From positions 8,061,001-8,125,000 of the forward strand of contig NC_015510.1 in NCBI RefSeq assembly GCF_000212735.1: 64,000 nucleotides of DNA. The letters run 5' to 3'. The notes under the pieces are model-generated. The model was not told where the DNA came from. It was given only the letters and a program-made list of their open reading frames with translations, and did not search any database. The position numbers and the translations under genes were made by a program. This document shows, one piece after another, positions 26,692-35,923 of this stretch. How positions within the stretch are numbered: position 1 is the first letter of the stretch; the number at the start of each line of letters is the position of its first letter. Origin of the DNA: Haliscomenobacter hydrossis DSM 1100. Lineage in GTDB: Bacteria; Bacteroidota; Bacteroidia; Chitinophagales; Saprospiraceae.

Positions 26692-27903
26692 ATGAAAATC
26701 ATCCACACTTCCGATTGGCACCTGGGGCAGCGGTTACTCTTCAACGAGCGGGGAGAAGAGCAGCAAATGGCCCTCGATTGGTTGCGTGAAGTCATCATCA
26801 CCGAAAAAGCCGATGCGCTGATTGTCGCCGGAGACATTTTTGACAACGGCAATCCGCCGCATCCGGCTCGCAAATTGTACTATAATTTTTTGACCAGCCT
26901 CTTGCATACTACTTGTCGGCACATCGTGGTGGTGGCGGGCAACCACGATTCACCGGGTATGCTCGACGCGCCGCGTGAGTTGCTGGAATACCTCAACATC
27001 CGCGTGGTAGGTGCCGCTGCGGAGGACTTGCAACAAGATTGTCTAGAACTCAAGTCGGCGAAAGGAAAACTCGAAGCCATTGTCGCGGCCATTCCTTTCC
27101 TGCGTGACCGTGACCTGATGCCCAGCGTCAGTGGTGAAACCACCCTCGACCGTATCCAACGCATCCAAATGGGCATTCGCCAGCGCTACCAGGACATGGG
27201 TGCTTTGGTAGAACCTTATCTGGCGCAAAATGTACCGATTATTGCCACGGGGCACCTCTACGCGCAAGGTGCACAAGCTTCCGACAAACAAGACAACATC
27301 TACATTGGCAATACTGAAAACCTGGATGTGGATACCCTGCCCAGCGTTTTTTCCTACGTAGCCTTAGGGCATATACACCGCCCGCAGGCAGTAAGCGGAC
27401 AAGAGCGGGTGCGTTATTCCGGCTCACTGATTCCCCTCAGTTTTAGTGAAACCAAGGATGAAAAAGGGGTGTATTGCCTGGAATTTAAGGGGCACGATTT
27501 AGACGAAATTCGCTTTCTCTCTGCGCCCAATTTTCGTCGCCTCAAAACGATCCAAGGCAGCTTATCGGAAGTGGAGGACAAGCTTGAAACATTTGCCGCC
27601 AAAGACCGCGAAGGTTTGCCCGCCTGGGTGGAAGTCATTGTTGAATCAAGCACTTTTATCCCGCAACTCGATAGTCATTTGCGTACTTTTGTCAAAGACA
27701 TGCACCTCGAAATCCTCAAGATTCGCCTGGAACGCCAGTACCGCGCTCTGGATGAACAAGTCGAAATGCTCGATTCCCTGGAATCCCTGGATGTGCTGGA
27801 AGTTTTCCGCAAACGGGCTGAAAAAGACCAACGCACGGAGGAAGAATGGGCCGAATTGGAAGCCACTTTTCGAGAATTGGTGGAAGGCCTAAAAATTCCT
27901 TAA
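26692..27903 (+). CDS. sbcD: Nuclease SbcCD subunit D
   Basis: 403 residues, the Mre11-like phosphoesterase of the SbcCD complex, which trims hairpins, palindromes and protein-blocked DNA ends. All metal-binding motifs are present: HTSDWHLGQ, GDIFDNGNPP, GNHDSPG, GHLYAQG and LGHIHRPQ. The C-terminal cap domain follows. SbcC starts 47 bases downstream. In this genome the pair is of special interest because long palindromes, its known substrates, are abundant between genes. Confidence 0.95.
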   Translation: MKIIHTSDWHLGQRLLFNERGEEQQMALDWLREVIITEKADALIVAGDIFDNGNPPHPARKLYYNFLTSLLHTTCRHIVVVAGNHDSPGMLDAPRELLEYLNIRVVGAAAEDLQQDCLELKSAKGKLEAIVAAIPFLRDRDLMPSVSGETTLDRIQRIQMGIRQRYQDMGALVEPYLAQNVPIIATGHLYAQGAQASDKQDNIYIGNTENLDVDTLPSVFSYVALGHIHRPQAVSGQERVRYSGSLIPLSFSETKDEKGVYCLEFKGHDLDEIRFLSAPNFRRLKTIQGSLSEVEDKLETFAAKDREGLPAWVEVIVESSTFIPQLDSHLRTFVKDMHLEILKIRLERQYRALDEQVEMLDSLESLDVLEVFRKRAEKDQRTEEEWAELEATFRELVEGLKIP

Positions 27904-27909
27904 CCTGCT

Positions 27910-27950
27910 GTTTCATTTTTCACTTTTCATTTTTCACTTTTCATTTTTTT
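27910..27950. repeat. Family E tandem words between sbcD and sbcC
   Basis: Nearly three copies of a 14-base unit (CATTTTTCACTTTT) fill the 47-base gap between the sbcD stop and the sbcC ATG. No purine-rich ribosome-binding site is visible there. Change in copy number would alter the spacing of the two genes. Confidence 0.7.
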
Positions 27951-30900
27951 ATGAAGATCCGCAAACTCACCATAAAAAACCTCCACTCCCTGCGCCTCGA
28001 TGCCGAGATTGACTTCGTCTCGGCGCCCTTGGGTACCAGTGGATTGTTTGCCATTACGGGGGATACGGGGGCGGGTAAAAGCACCATTTTGGATGCGATT
28101 ACCCTGGCTTTGTACGGTGAGTTACCCCGTGAAAGCGCCTATGAAGAGATCATTTCTTATGGTGCAGCGACCAGTTTGGCCGAGTTGGAATTTGAGCACA
28201 ACGGTCTGTTGTTGCGGGCCAAATGGAGTGTACACCGCGCCGGGGGCAAGCCAGATGGCAAAATCCAGGCTCCCAAACGAGAGTTGGCTCAATGGGATGA
28301 AGCACGGCAGGAATTTGTCATCATTGCCGAAAAGGCCAAAGAACTGGATCAGCAGGTTGAAAAACTCACCGGACTCGACTATGAGCGTTTTCGGCGTTCC
28401 GTACTGCTGGCTCAGGGCGATTTTGCCGCTTTTTTGCACGCCAAAGAAGGAGAGCGTAGCGAGTTGTTGGAAAAAATCACGGGTTCAGAAATCTATACCG
28501 AACTTTCGAAAGCCGCATTCGCGAAGCACAAACAAGAAGACCTGCGGCTGAAAGAACTACAAGCCGAAAAAAGCCGGCTGGAAATCCTCCCCGTCGAAGA
28601 AGCCGAACAATTGGCTCAGCAAGTACAAGAATTGGAACAAGAAAGCCAATCTTTGCAACAGCGTATTGGCGACCTGCGCCAACTGCTACAAAAACTTGAG
28701 CGCAAACAAGAATTGGAAGCGGATATCTCGCGCCTGGATGGAGAGCAGCTGCAATGGGAATTGGCCAAGGCCAATGCGCTCCCCAATTTTGTCCGTTTGA
28801 ACCGCTTCCAGGATTTGCGCTTGTTTCAACCTATGCTGCACAGGCGCGACGAATTGGATATACTGGAAGAACATTTGAACACCCAGATCGCCCAATTGCA
28901 AGCCCAAATAAGTGTTGAAAAGCAAGCGCTCGATGAACAAGAAACCCAATTTGCTCGTGCTTTGCAAGCAGTAGAATTGGCCCAATTGGAGCAAAAAAAA
29001 CAAGCGCCAGTTCTGGCGGAAGCCATGCGTCTGGATGTAGAAATTAATACCCGCCTTCAACCTTTGCAGGCCCAAAAAGCCAATCTTGCCCAACGACAAA
29101 TTGAAAAAACGACCCTGCAAACCCAGGCCGAGGCACTACTGCAAGAAAAAAACACCACTACTGAACGTTTACAGAAAGTTCAGGAGTGGTTGAGCGAACA
29201 CCCCAACTGGCACCAACTCGGCGAAATCTTGCCCTTGCTGCAAAGTGCCATCAAAGACCTGGACGAAACCAGAAGCCAGCACCAAATCTGGTCACAGGAA
29301 AATGCGGATACCCAACGCAAGAAACTGGACTTACAAAGCCAGTTGAACCAAATCCAGACCGATCAGCAACAACTTCGCAGCCAGCAAGAAGCCCTCAAAA
29401 AGGCTTACCAGGCAGCTTTGCCCACTGATGTACCACAACCAGATCACGAATTATTGAATTGGTTGTACCAGGACCTTGAGCGATTGAGTACCCGGCAACG
29501 CCATCTGGAACAATTGCAAGCACTCAACGATGCCTATCGCGTCTTGCTTCAAGAAATTAATACGCTGGAGCAACAATTGGAATCCTTGCGCTTTCGCCAG
29601 CAACAGTTGCAAAAAGACTTGCTCAATGTTTTTGATGAAGAGCAATTGCTGGATGAAATGTTACAATTCAAGCAGGAGGTATACGCCCAACAGCGTCTGA
29701 TTGCCAATTATGAGCAGGACCGCAACAGTTTGGCCGAAGGAGCGCCTTGCCCTTTGTGTTTTTCGACCGAACATCCCTTTCGGTACCATACCTTCAAACC
29801 TTTTGTGGATCAGGCGCGCACCGAATACGAAGCTGCGTTGATGGATGTTGAAAACATGCGTCAACAGCGCCAGGACCTGGCCGCCCAATTGCGCGACACC
29901 ACTACACAGGTAGAGCACCTGGAACAACCCCTGCATGGCCAACTAGGCCAACGACTGGGGCGCATCAACGAACTGGAAGGCCAACGTGGGCGAGTGTTTG
30001 GCGCATTGGTGGGGGTTGATCTCAGCGAAGAGCCCCATTCGGTGACGGAGTACATCGCGGATACGGCCCGTCAGTTGCAGCAGCGCAAAGCCGCCATTAC
30101 AACCCTGACTGAGCTTTCAAAGTCTATCCAGGATAATGACCGGGCTTTGTTGGAAAACCAGCAAGTTGAGCAAAAATTGCAATCGCATGCGGCGATTCTG
30201 GACGAAAGAATGGATCAATGGGGGCAACAAATCCAACAGGCCTCTGCACGGATTGCTCAAAAGCAGCAAGAGCTGGTGTCTAAATTAGCCGAACTGAATG
30301 TGGAGTACCAAACCGATGGTGTGGCGCTTTTGCAAACTTTACAAACAGCCAAAGAGCACTTCCAAAAAGCACAGGAGCGACGCAACGAATCCGAGCGCAT
30401 TCTCGAACGCAATGCTTTCAGCCGTGAGCAGACCACGACAGATTTGACTAAGCTCGAAGAAATCATTGCCCTCGAAACCAGCGCTGTCGATTCGGCGGAA
30501 AAAATACTGCAGGTGTTGCAAAACCAACGCATGGTTTTAATCGGTGAGGCCACGATCGAGTCCTTGCGCGAAAAACTACAGGAAGCGCTGGAAAATGCCC
30601 AAAAAGAATTACAAAGTCAAAATCAGCAGTTGAACCAGCGGCGGGAAACCAGCGTTGTTTTGGCAACCCGCATGGAAAATTTGTTGTTGGAACAAACCAA
30701 AATCAATCAGGAATCCCAAAAGACGGAAGAACAGCTGTTGGCTGCTGCTGCCATGCATGGCCTAACCGATCTGGATGACTTAAAAGCAGCCATGTTGAGC
30801 CCGGAAGAGGAACAAAAAATCCGTGAACTACAAGATGGTTTGGCGCGACAAGAAGCTGAATTACAACGTTTGATGCAGGAAAATGCCCAGCAATTGTTGA

Positions 30901-31598
30901 ATTTAATCGCAGAAACCAGCGCGGCCCCTGAGGCACCAGCATTGGCAATTCAACTAGAGGATCAAGCAGCCGCCTGGCAAAAAATGCAACAAACCCTGGG
31001 GCAACTCTTGGAAAAACTCAACCGCCACGAACAACAGCAACAAAAAGCCAAAACGCTGCTCAAAACCATCCAGTCTCAACAAAAGGAATACACACGTTGG
31101 GCCAAACTGAATGATTTGATTGGCTCTGCCGACGGCAAAAAATTCCGCACCTTTGCTCAAGGTCTTACTTTGGCTAAACTCATTCAATTGGCCAATCGGC
31201 ACTTGCAACACTTGAATGGTCGTTATGTGATTTTGAAAAAAACGGGTGAAGACCTTGGCCTCGAAATCATGGATACTTTCCAGGCCAACAACCGTCGGGG
31301 CATGCGGACACTGTCCGGTGGAGAGAGTTTTTTGGTGAGTTTGGCCCTGGCCCTGGCTTTATCTGAATTGGCGGGCCGCGATACGTCCATACAATCCTTG
31401 TTCATCGATGAAGGCTTTGGAACGCTGGACGACAGCAGCCTCGATCTGGCCATTTCTACGCTTGAAAACCTCCAGTCCAGTGGGAAAACCATCGGCATTA
31501 TTTCCCACGTCAAAGAGCTGAAGGAACGAATTGGGGTGCAGATTCAAGTAAAAAAACAGAGCGATGGGTTTAGTCAAATCAACGTGTTGAATGCGTAG
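27951..31598 (+). CDS. sbcC: Nuclease SbcCD subunit C (Rad50-like ATPase)
   Basis: 1215 residues. Walker A GDTGAGKST is at 37-45. Two long coiled-coil arms rich in Gln, Glu and Leu flank a zinc hook CPLC at about 600-603. The ABC signature and Walker B are near the C-terminus (TLSGGESFLVSLALAL, then SLFIDEGFGTLDDSSLD). The ATG at 27951 matches the family start MKIRKLTIKNLHS; the frame is open further upstream into sbcD, without meaning. It works with SbcD as an ATP-dependent DNA end and hairpin nuclease. Confidence 0.95.
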   Translation: MKIRKLTIKNLHSLRLDAEIDFVSAPLGTSGLFAITGDTGAGKSTILDAITLALYGELPRESAYEEIISYGAATSLAELEFEHNGLLLRAKWSVHRAGGKPDGKIQAPKRELAQWDEARQEFVIIAEKAKELDQQVEKLTGLDYERFRRSVLLAQGDFAAFLHAKEGERSELLEKITGSEIYTELSKAAFAKHKQEDLRLKELQAEKSRLEILPVEEAEQLAQQVQELEQESQSLQQRIGDLRQLLQKLERKQELEADISRLDGEQLQWELAKANALPNFVRLNRFQDLRLFQPMLHRRDELDILEEHLNTQIAQLQAQISVEKQALDEQETQFARALQAVELAQLEQKKQAPVLAEAMRLDVEINTRLQPLQAQKANLAQRQIEKTTLQTQAEALLQEKNTTTERLQKVQEWLSEHPNWHQLGEILPLLQSAIKDLDETRSQHQIWSQENADTQRKKLDLQSQLNQIQTDQQQLRSQQEALKKAYQAALPTDVPQPDHELLNWLYQDLERLSTRQRHLEQLQALNDAYRVLLQEINTLEQQLESLRFRQQQLQKDLLNVFDEEQLLDEMLQFKQEVYAQQRLIANYEQDRNSLAEGAPCPLCFSTEHPFRYHTFKPFVDQARTEYEAALMDVENMRQQRQDLAAQLRDTTTQVEHLEQPLHGQLGQRLGRINELEGQRGRVFGALVGVDLSEEPHSVTEYIADTARQLQQRKAAITTLTELSKSIQDNDRALLENQQVEQKLQSHAAILDERMDQWGQQIQQASARIAQKQQELVSKLAELNVEYQTDGVALLQTLQTAKEHFQKAQERRNESERILERNAFSREQTTTDLTKLEEIIALETSAVDSAEKILQVLQNQRMVLIGEATIESLREKLQEALENAQKELQSQNQQLNQRRETSVVLATRMENLLLEQTKINQESQKTEEQLLAAAAMHGLTDLDDLKAAMLSPEEEQKIRELQDGLARQEAELQRLMQENAQQLLNLIAETSAAPEAPALAIQLEDQAAAWQKMQQTLGQLLEKLNRHEQQQQKAKTLLKTIQSQQKEYTRWAKLNDLIGSADGKKFRTFAQGLTLAKLIQLANRHLQHLNGRYVILKKTGEDLGLEIMDTFQANNRRGMRTLSGGESFLVSLALALALSELAGRDTSIQSLFIDEGFGTLDDSSLDLAISTLENLQSSGKTIGIISHVKELKERIGVQIQVKKQSDGFSQINVLNA

Positions 31599-31624
31599 AG
31601 ACGGGATGTTTGGCGTCTCTACGC
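31593..31624. terminator. GTAGAGACG hairpin over the sbcC stop codon
   Basis: GCGTAGAGACG (31593-31603) pairs perfectly with CGTCTCTACGC (31614-31624), with a 10-nt loop. The stop codon of sbcC lies inside the left arm. The same core word occurs at 12690-12717. No U-tract follows on the plus strand. It may act between the convergent sbcC and the minus-strand small gene. Confidence 0.55.
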
Positions 31625-31637
31625 ACTCAACATATCG

Positions 31638-31808
31638 CTATCCAGCCATCATAAAATACATCAACACCAAAAAGCCAATGATCGCAGCGGCGATGATGAT
31701 GATGGTTTTGGAGGAAATACCGCTGGAATGCATGCCCCTGGCCGTTGATCCTTTGGGGTCATGAAGGCTGTGCATACCCGGTTTGCGCGGTGCTTTATGC
31801 GTTTTCAT
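31638..31808 (-). CDS. Small single-pass membrane protein
   Basis: 56 codons, ATG to TAG. The first 33 residues are basic and His-rich (MKTHKAPRKPGMHSLHD). They are followed by one strong hydrophobic helix (TIIIIAAAIIGFLVLMYFMM) and a very short tail. It lies 42 bases downstream of the lipoprotein gene on the same strand, so probably shares its transcript. No family is recognised. The clean helix and basic inside-positive N-terminus argue for a real gene. Confidence 0.6.
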   Translation of the reverse strand: MKTHKAPRKPGMHSLHDPKGSTARGMHSSGISSKTIIIIAAAIIGFLVLMYFMMAG

Positions 31809-31850
31809 ACGTCCGATGTGTTTTTTGCTCCACCATTACAAGGGTTGAAG

Positions 31851-32363
31851 CTATTTACAAAAAATGGTTATCCTTTCGGTTTTGATCGTGTTGCTCCATT
31901 TGCCGGAGCGATCCCGAATTCGGATGAAATAGGACAAAGTGTCTGTAGGGAATCGGGTACTGGCTATACAAGTCAGGCGGGTATTGGGAAATGTACAACA
32001 AAAATATTTGGTATCGGGGCTATTGGTCAATTTTATGGAAATTTCCCCCTGGATGCCATTGCCCGAGCCCAACTGAGGAATCGGACTCACTTTGAAAAAG
32101 TGCTCAAACTTGTCGCGGCTATCGATGAGGGAAATATTGGTGCTGTCTTCGCTGCCCAAATCCCCATCCCCATCCGTAAACGAAAAGCGCACTTCGATGG
32201 TATCGAGCGGAATGCCCCCACCGCGGCTTTGATCAATGTCAGCGTGGCTTATGCCGATGTACTTGATCATGGGTTCAACGGGGAACTCTGGCGGATTGGA
32301 GCAAGTACTGACCAACAACACCAGCAAAAGGCTGGCAAGGAAATATTCAGACGTTTTCATCAT
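31851..32363 (-). CDS. Hypothetical lipoprotein
   Basis: 170 residues. A lipoprotein signal peptide (FLASLLLVLLVSTC, lipobox ending in Cys at about 21) indicates attachment to a membrane. The mature part is beta-rich, with a striking DTIEVRFSFTDGDGDLGSED segment that may bind calcium, and a C-terminal IRIRDRSGKWSNTI strand as in Bacteroidota surface lipoproteins. Family and function unknown. Probably first gene of a two-gene unit with the small membrane protein. Confidence 0.7.
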   Translation of the reverse strand: MMKTSEYFLASLLLVLLVSTCSNPPEFPVEPMIKYIGISHADIDQSRGGGIPLDTIEVRFSFTDGDGDLGSEDSTNISLIDSRDKFEHFFKVSPIPQLGSGNGIQGEISIKLTNSPDTKYFCCTFPNTRLTCIASTRFPTDTLSYFIRIRDRSGKWSNTIKTERITIFCK

Positions 32364-32403
32364 AATTGTTACTTTTGGCCATGAACAAGTACTTTCTCAG
32401 CTG

Positions 32404-32411
32404 ACAAAACT
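32404..32411 (-). promoter_or_regulatory. Possible -7 element for the lipoprotein gene
   Basis: Minus-strand TAGTTTTG fits TAnnTTTG and lies 41 bases upstream of the ATG. At the expected -33 place only TTC is seen, so support is partial. Confidence 0.35.
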
Positions 32412-32481
32412 AAATAGCTGGGCGAAACTTGAACTGGTCTCAATTTTGATCAAAAAATAAGACTTTTTCTTGAAACAGGAA

Positions 32482-33480
32482 ATGTTATTTCAGTCGGCTA
32501 GGAGTCATCTATATGAACTCATCCAAAAAGTAACTCCTGGGAATTTCGAAATGCTTGCCCTTCAGGTGTTTCGTTTCCAAGCCAGGTTCAACCCCCTCTA
32601 TGCCCGTTATCTGGACCTGTTGCACATCGATGTTCCAAGCATTGAACGTTTGGAAAACATCCCTTGTTTACCGATTCAGCTATTTAAACAGTACGAAATT
32701 AAGACGGGGGAATGGCCCGCTGAACAGGTTTTTTCCAGCAGCGGTACAACCGGGCTACAAACCAGCACCCACGCCGTACGCAGTCTGGAGGATTATACCC
32801 ACAATGCCCGCCTGGGTTTCGAAACTTTTTACGGCACCCTGAACGATTATTGCTTTCTAGCCTTGCTGCCGGCGTACTTAGAACGTGGCGGCTCTTCTTT
32901 GGTGTATATGGCGGAGCAGTTTGTCCATTTGTCCAAATACCCGCAAAGTGGGTTTTACCTTTACGATCACGATGCCCTGCGCCAAACGCTGGCCGAATGT
33001 GCCGCTAAAAAGATCCCCACTGTATTGATCGGCGTCAGTTTTGCGCTTTGGGACCTGGCCGAAGAAGGCGGCGTCGATTTTCCGGAATTGATCGTGATGG
33101 AAACGGGCGGCATGAAAGGCCGTCGCCGGGAGTTGACCCGCGTTGAACTGCACGACATTTTGTGCAAAGGGCTCAAAGTAAAGCAAATCCACTCTGAATA
33201 CGGTATGACGGAACTGTTGTCGCAAGCGTACTCACAGGGTGAAGGCCTGTTTCGTCCTGCTCCTACCATGCGGGTTTGGGCACGTGAAGTGACAGACCCT
33301 TTTCAGGTGATGGGTTATGAGCGGAGTGGTGCTTTGAATGTGATTGACCTGGCGAATCTGGATACGATTGCGTTCATCTCTACGGATGACCTGGGGAAGG
33401 TTTATGCCGATGGAACTTTTGAGGTCTTGGGGCGACTGGATGCGGGGGATGTGCGGGGGTGTAATTTGTTGGTAAGCTGA
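32482..33480 (+). CDS. LuxE/PaaK-family acyl-protein synthetase
   Basis: 332 residues from the ATG at 32482 (a TTG four codons earlier is possible). The adenylate-forming signature is FSSSGTTGLQTS, with the HSEYGMTELLSQAY block and terminal STDDLGKVY, GRLDAGDVRGCNLL as in LuxE. LuxE activates a fatty acid as acyl-AMP and passes it to a cysteine for reduction by LuxC. A LuxC-like reductase gene is 8 kb away (41286-42302). No luciferase genes are present, so a role in making a fatty aldehyde or in lipid or pigment chemistry is more likely than light. Confidence 0.8.
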   Translation: MLFQSARSHLYELIQKVTPGNFEMLALQVFRFQARFNPLYARYLDLLHIDVPSIERLENIPCLPIQLFKQYEIKTGEWPAEQVFSSSGTTGLQTSTHAVRSLEDYTHNARLGFETFYGTLNDYCFLALLPAYLERGGSSLVYMAEQFVHLSKYPQSGFYLYDHDALRQTLAECAAKKIPTVLIGVSFALWDLAEEGGVDFPELIVMETGGMKGRRRELTRVELHDILCKGLKVKQIHSEYGMTELLSQAYSQGEGLFRPAPTMRVWAREVTDPFQVMGYERSGALNVIDLANLDTIAFISTDDLGKVYADGTFEVLGRLDAGDVRGCNLLVS

Positions 33481-33481
33481 A

Positions 33482-33562
33482 AATGAAAAACTAAAAGTGA
33501 AAAGCGAAAAGCAACAGGTCATAGTTACTTTTCGCTTTTAGTTTTTCACTTTTAGCTATTCG
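33482..33562. repeat. Family E palindrome between convergent genes
   Basis: Left arm words GAAAAACTAAAAGTGAAAAG and CGAAAAG pair with right arm words CTTTTCG, CTTTTAG and TTTTTCACTTTTAG. Arms are about 35 bases and imperfect, with words in shifted order. It lies between the LuxE-like gene (+) and typA (-), fitting a two-way terminator. Confidence 0.7.
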
Positions 33563-33564
33563 CT

Positions 33565-35385
33565 TTATTCTTCCACCAACTCAACCGTCTGCTTATTTGA
33601 GGAGCGTTTGCGTTCGTGCTCTTTCAAATAAATCTTGCGCAAACGGATGTTAGCGGGAGTTACTTCTACGTATTCGTCTTCCTGGATGTATTCCAGTGCC
33701 TCTTCAAGGGTGAAGCGACGGGGTGGAATCAAACGGATTTTATCATCGGAGCCAGAGGCCCGTACGTTGGTCAATTTTTTGGTTACGGTCAGGTTGATGA
33801 TCATGTCACCAGGGCGGCTGTTTTCGCCCACTACCTGGCCTTCGTAGATGTCTTCATTGGTGCCAATGAAGAAGGTACCACGATCTTGCAGGTTGTTGAT
33901 GGAGTAAGGAATGGATTTTCCGGGATCCTTACTGATCAAAGAACCGTTGGTACGACCAGGAATTTCGCCACGGTGTGGCTGGAAGCTCAACAGGCGGTGG
34001 GTCATTACTGCTTCACCAGCCGTAGCGGTCAACATTTGACTGCGCAAACCAATGATGCCACGTGATGGAATTTCAAAGCGCAAGATCATGCGATCGCCTT
34101 TTGGTTCCATAGAGGTCATCATCCCTTTGCGGCGAGTCACCATTTCAATCGCTTTGCCCGAAACGTTTTCAGGTAAGTCGATGGTCATATCTTCCACTGG
34201 TTCGTGGAGCTGACCGTCGATGCGTTTCATGATGACTTGTGGCTGACCAATTTGTAGTTCGTAACCTTCGCGGCGCATGGTTTCAATCAGTACCGCCAGG
34301 TGCAATACCCCACGGCCAAATACCCGCCAGGAATCAGCAGAATCGGTTTCCATCAAGCGCAGGGCCAGGTTTTTTTCCAGTTCCTTTTCCAAACGCTCTT
34401 TGATGTGGCGAGAAGTGACAAACTTACCTTCCTGACCAAAGAACGGAGAATCGTTGATGGTGAACAACATACTCATCGTAGGCTCGTCGATGGTGATGGG
34501 TGGCAATGCTTCGGGGTTTTCGATATCAGCGATGGTGTCCCCAATTTCAAAACCTTCGATGCCCACCAGTGCACAAATTTCACCGGCAGTAACTTCTTCC
34601 GCTTTCATTTTTTCGAAACCTTCGAAGACATACAAACCGCGTACCCGGCTTTTGACAAAAGCACCATCTTTTTTACACAAATTCACAAACTGGCCATCCT
34701 TGAGGGTGCCACGATTGAGGCGACCAATGGCAATCCGACCAATGAAGCTGGAATAATCCAGAGAAGTGATCAACAACTGGGTGTTGCCTTCGGTGACGTG
34801 TGGTGCAGGAATATGTTCTACGATGGCATCCAACAAGGGTACGATGCTATCGGTTTTTTGTTTCCAGTCGGGGCTGAACCAGCCACCTTTACCCGAACCA
34901 AATAGGGTAGGGAAGTCCAATTGTTCTTCGGTAGCGTCCAGGTTCACCATCAGGTCGAACACGGCTTCGTGCACGTCATCGGGCTTACAGTTTTCCTTGT
35001 CTACCTTATTGACAACTACAATTGGTTTTTTGCCCATTTCGAGGGCCTTTTGCAACACAAAACGAGTTTGTGGCATGGGACCTTCAAAAGCATCTACCAA
35101 GAGAAGTACGCCATCAGCCATATTGAGTACCCGCTCAACCTCTCCACCAAAATCGGAGTGACCAGGGGTGTCAATGATGTTAATCTTGTAATTTTTGTAG
35201 CGGATGGACACGTTTTTGGCCAGGATCGTGATGCCACGTTCCCGCTCCAAATCATTGGAGTCCATAATCAATTCACCAGGCCGTTCGTGATCTTTGAACA
35301 ATTTGCCGAGGGCAATCATTTTGTCAACCAAGGTCGTTTTGCCGTGGTCTACGTGGGCGATAATAGCAATGTTACGCAGTTCCAT
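33565..35385 (-). CDS. typA: Ribosome-associated GTPase TypA/BipA
   Basis: 606 residues. The EF-G-like GTPase domain has IIAHVDHGKTTLVD (G1), ERERGITI (G2 region), DTPGHSDFGGEVER (G3) and VVNKVD (G4). It is followed by domains II, III and V and the TypA-specific C-terminus. It binds ribosomes and aids large-subunit assembly and stress growth. The ATG at 35385 matches the family start MELRNIAIIAH; the open frame upstream is not used. Normal length. Confidence 0.96.
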   Translation of the reverse strand: MELRNIAIIAHVDHGKTTLVDKMIALGKLFKDHERPGELIMDSNDLERERGITILAKNVSIRYKNYKINIIDTPGHSDFGGEVERVLNMADGVLLLVDAFEGPMPQTRFVLQKALEMGKKPIVVVNKVDKENCKPDDVHEAVFDLMVNLDATEEQLDFPTLFGSGKGGWFSPDWKQKTDSIVPLLDAIVEHIPAPHVTEGNTQLLITSLDYSSFIGRIAIGRLNRGTLKDGQFVNLCKKDGAFVKSRVRGLYVFEGFEKMKAEEVTAGEICALVGIEGFEIGDTIADIENPEALPPITIDEPTMSMLFTINDSPFFGQEGKFVTSRHIKERLEKELEKNLALRLMETDSADSWRVFGRGVLHLAVLIETMRREGYELQIGQPQVIMKRIDGQLHEPVEDMTIDLPENVSGKAIEMVTRRKGMMTSMEPKGDRMILRFEIPSRGIIGLRSQMLTATAGEAVMTHRLLSFQPHRGEIPGRTNGSLISKDPGKSIPYSINNLQDRGTFFIGTNEDIYEGQVVGENSRPGDMIINLTVTKKLTNVRASGSDDKIRLIPPRRFTLEEALEYIQEDEYVEVTPANIRLRKIYLKEHERKRSSNKQTVELVEE

Positions 35386-35455
35386 AAGAATTTTTTCGTC
35401 GGGAATTTGACGGCAAAAATGCGATTGCGTCACCCCCCTTTACTCAAACAAGGCG

Positions 35456-35463
35456 CAAAAGTA
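35456..35463 (-). promoter_or_regulatory. Possible -7 element for typA
   Basis: Minus-strand TACTTTTG fits TAnnTTTG, 71 bases upstream of the typA ATG. No clear TTG at the -33 place. Confidence 0.35.
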
Positions 35464-35551
35464 GGCATAATTCCAAGACCATGCACGAAAAAGATGTTAA
35501 TTATTTGAAAAGAAACCAGGAGAGATGTAAAAAAGCAGTAGGATATTGCTA

Positions 35552-35588
35552 AAAAAAAATTGCGGAATCAAGTCTGGCCTGATTCCGC
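35552..35588 (-). terminator. Rho-independent terminator of the 91-codon gene
   Basis: Read on the minus strand, GCGGAATCA (35580-35588 side) pairs with TGATTCCGC (35562-35570) over a 9-nt loop, and the stem is followed by A and a run of nine T. This is a canonical intrinsic terminator about 60 bases after the stop of the 35648-35923 gene. Confidence 0.85.
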
Positions 35589-35647
35589 GCTACATTTTAA
35601 ACATGTTCATTTGCTAGCTGATTTTAGAAACAAACAATAGTGGAAAA

Positions 35648-35923
35648 TTAAGAAGCTAGGGAAAAGTTCCGTACAACTTGCAAGTTGGTAGAGGGGTTTG
35701 AAATCAAGTCTACCTTCAAGGTACAGCGCTCGTATTGCAGGGCGTAAGTTTGTTGAACGTGGGTAGGGTTGAGTTTTGCCATCTTCACTACTTTGGCACC
35801 TACGTAGGCGCCCACTTCCTCGCGGAAGTCGCTCATCATCGCTTGAATGTCGTGAACGACATTTCCGGCTTCTTGGTTTAGCAGGCCTACAGTGAGGGCC
35901 AATTTGATTTTTCGAATGTTCAT
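35648..35923 (-). CDS. Hypothetical protein, 91 residues
   Basis: A compact soluble protein starting MNIRKIKLALTVG, with a helical middle (VVHDIQAMMSDFREEVGAYVG) and a strand-rich end (CTLKVDLISN). No signal peptide or membrane helix. An intrinsic terminator follows, so it is transcribed as a unit. Not recognised; ORF integrity and the terminator support it as a real gene. Confidence 0.65.
   Translation of the reverse strand: MNIRKIKLALTVGLLNQEAGNVVHDIQAMMSDFREEVGAYVGAKVVKMAKLNPTHVQQTYALQYERCTLKVDLISNPSTNLQVVRNFSLAS

Noticed and set aside
31761-32384. 207-codon plus-strand ORF
   Set aside because: It is antisense to a lipoprotein gene with a proper signal peptide and to a small membrane protein gene; its product has no protein-like features.
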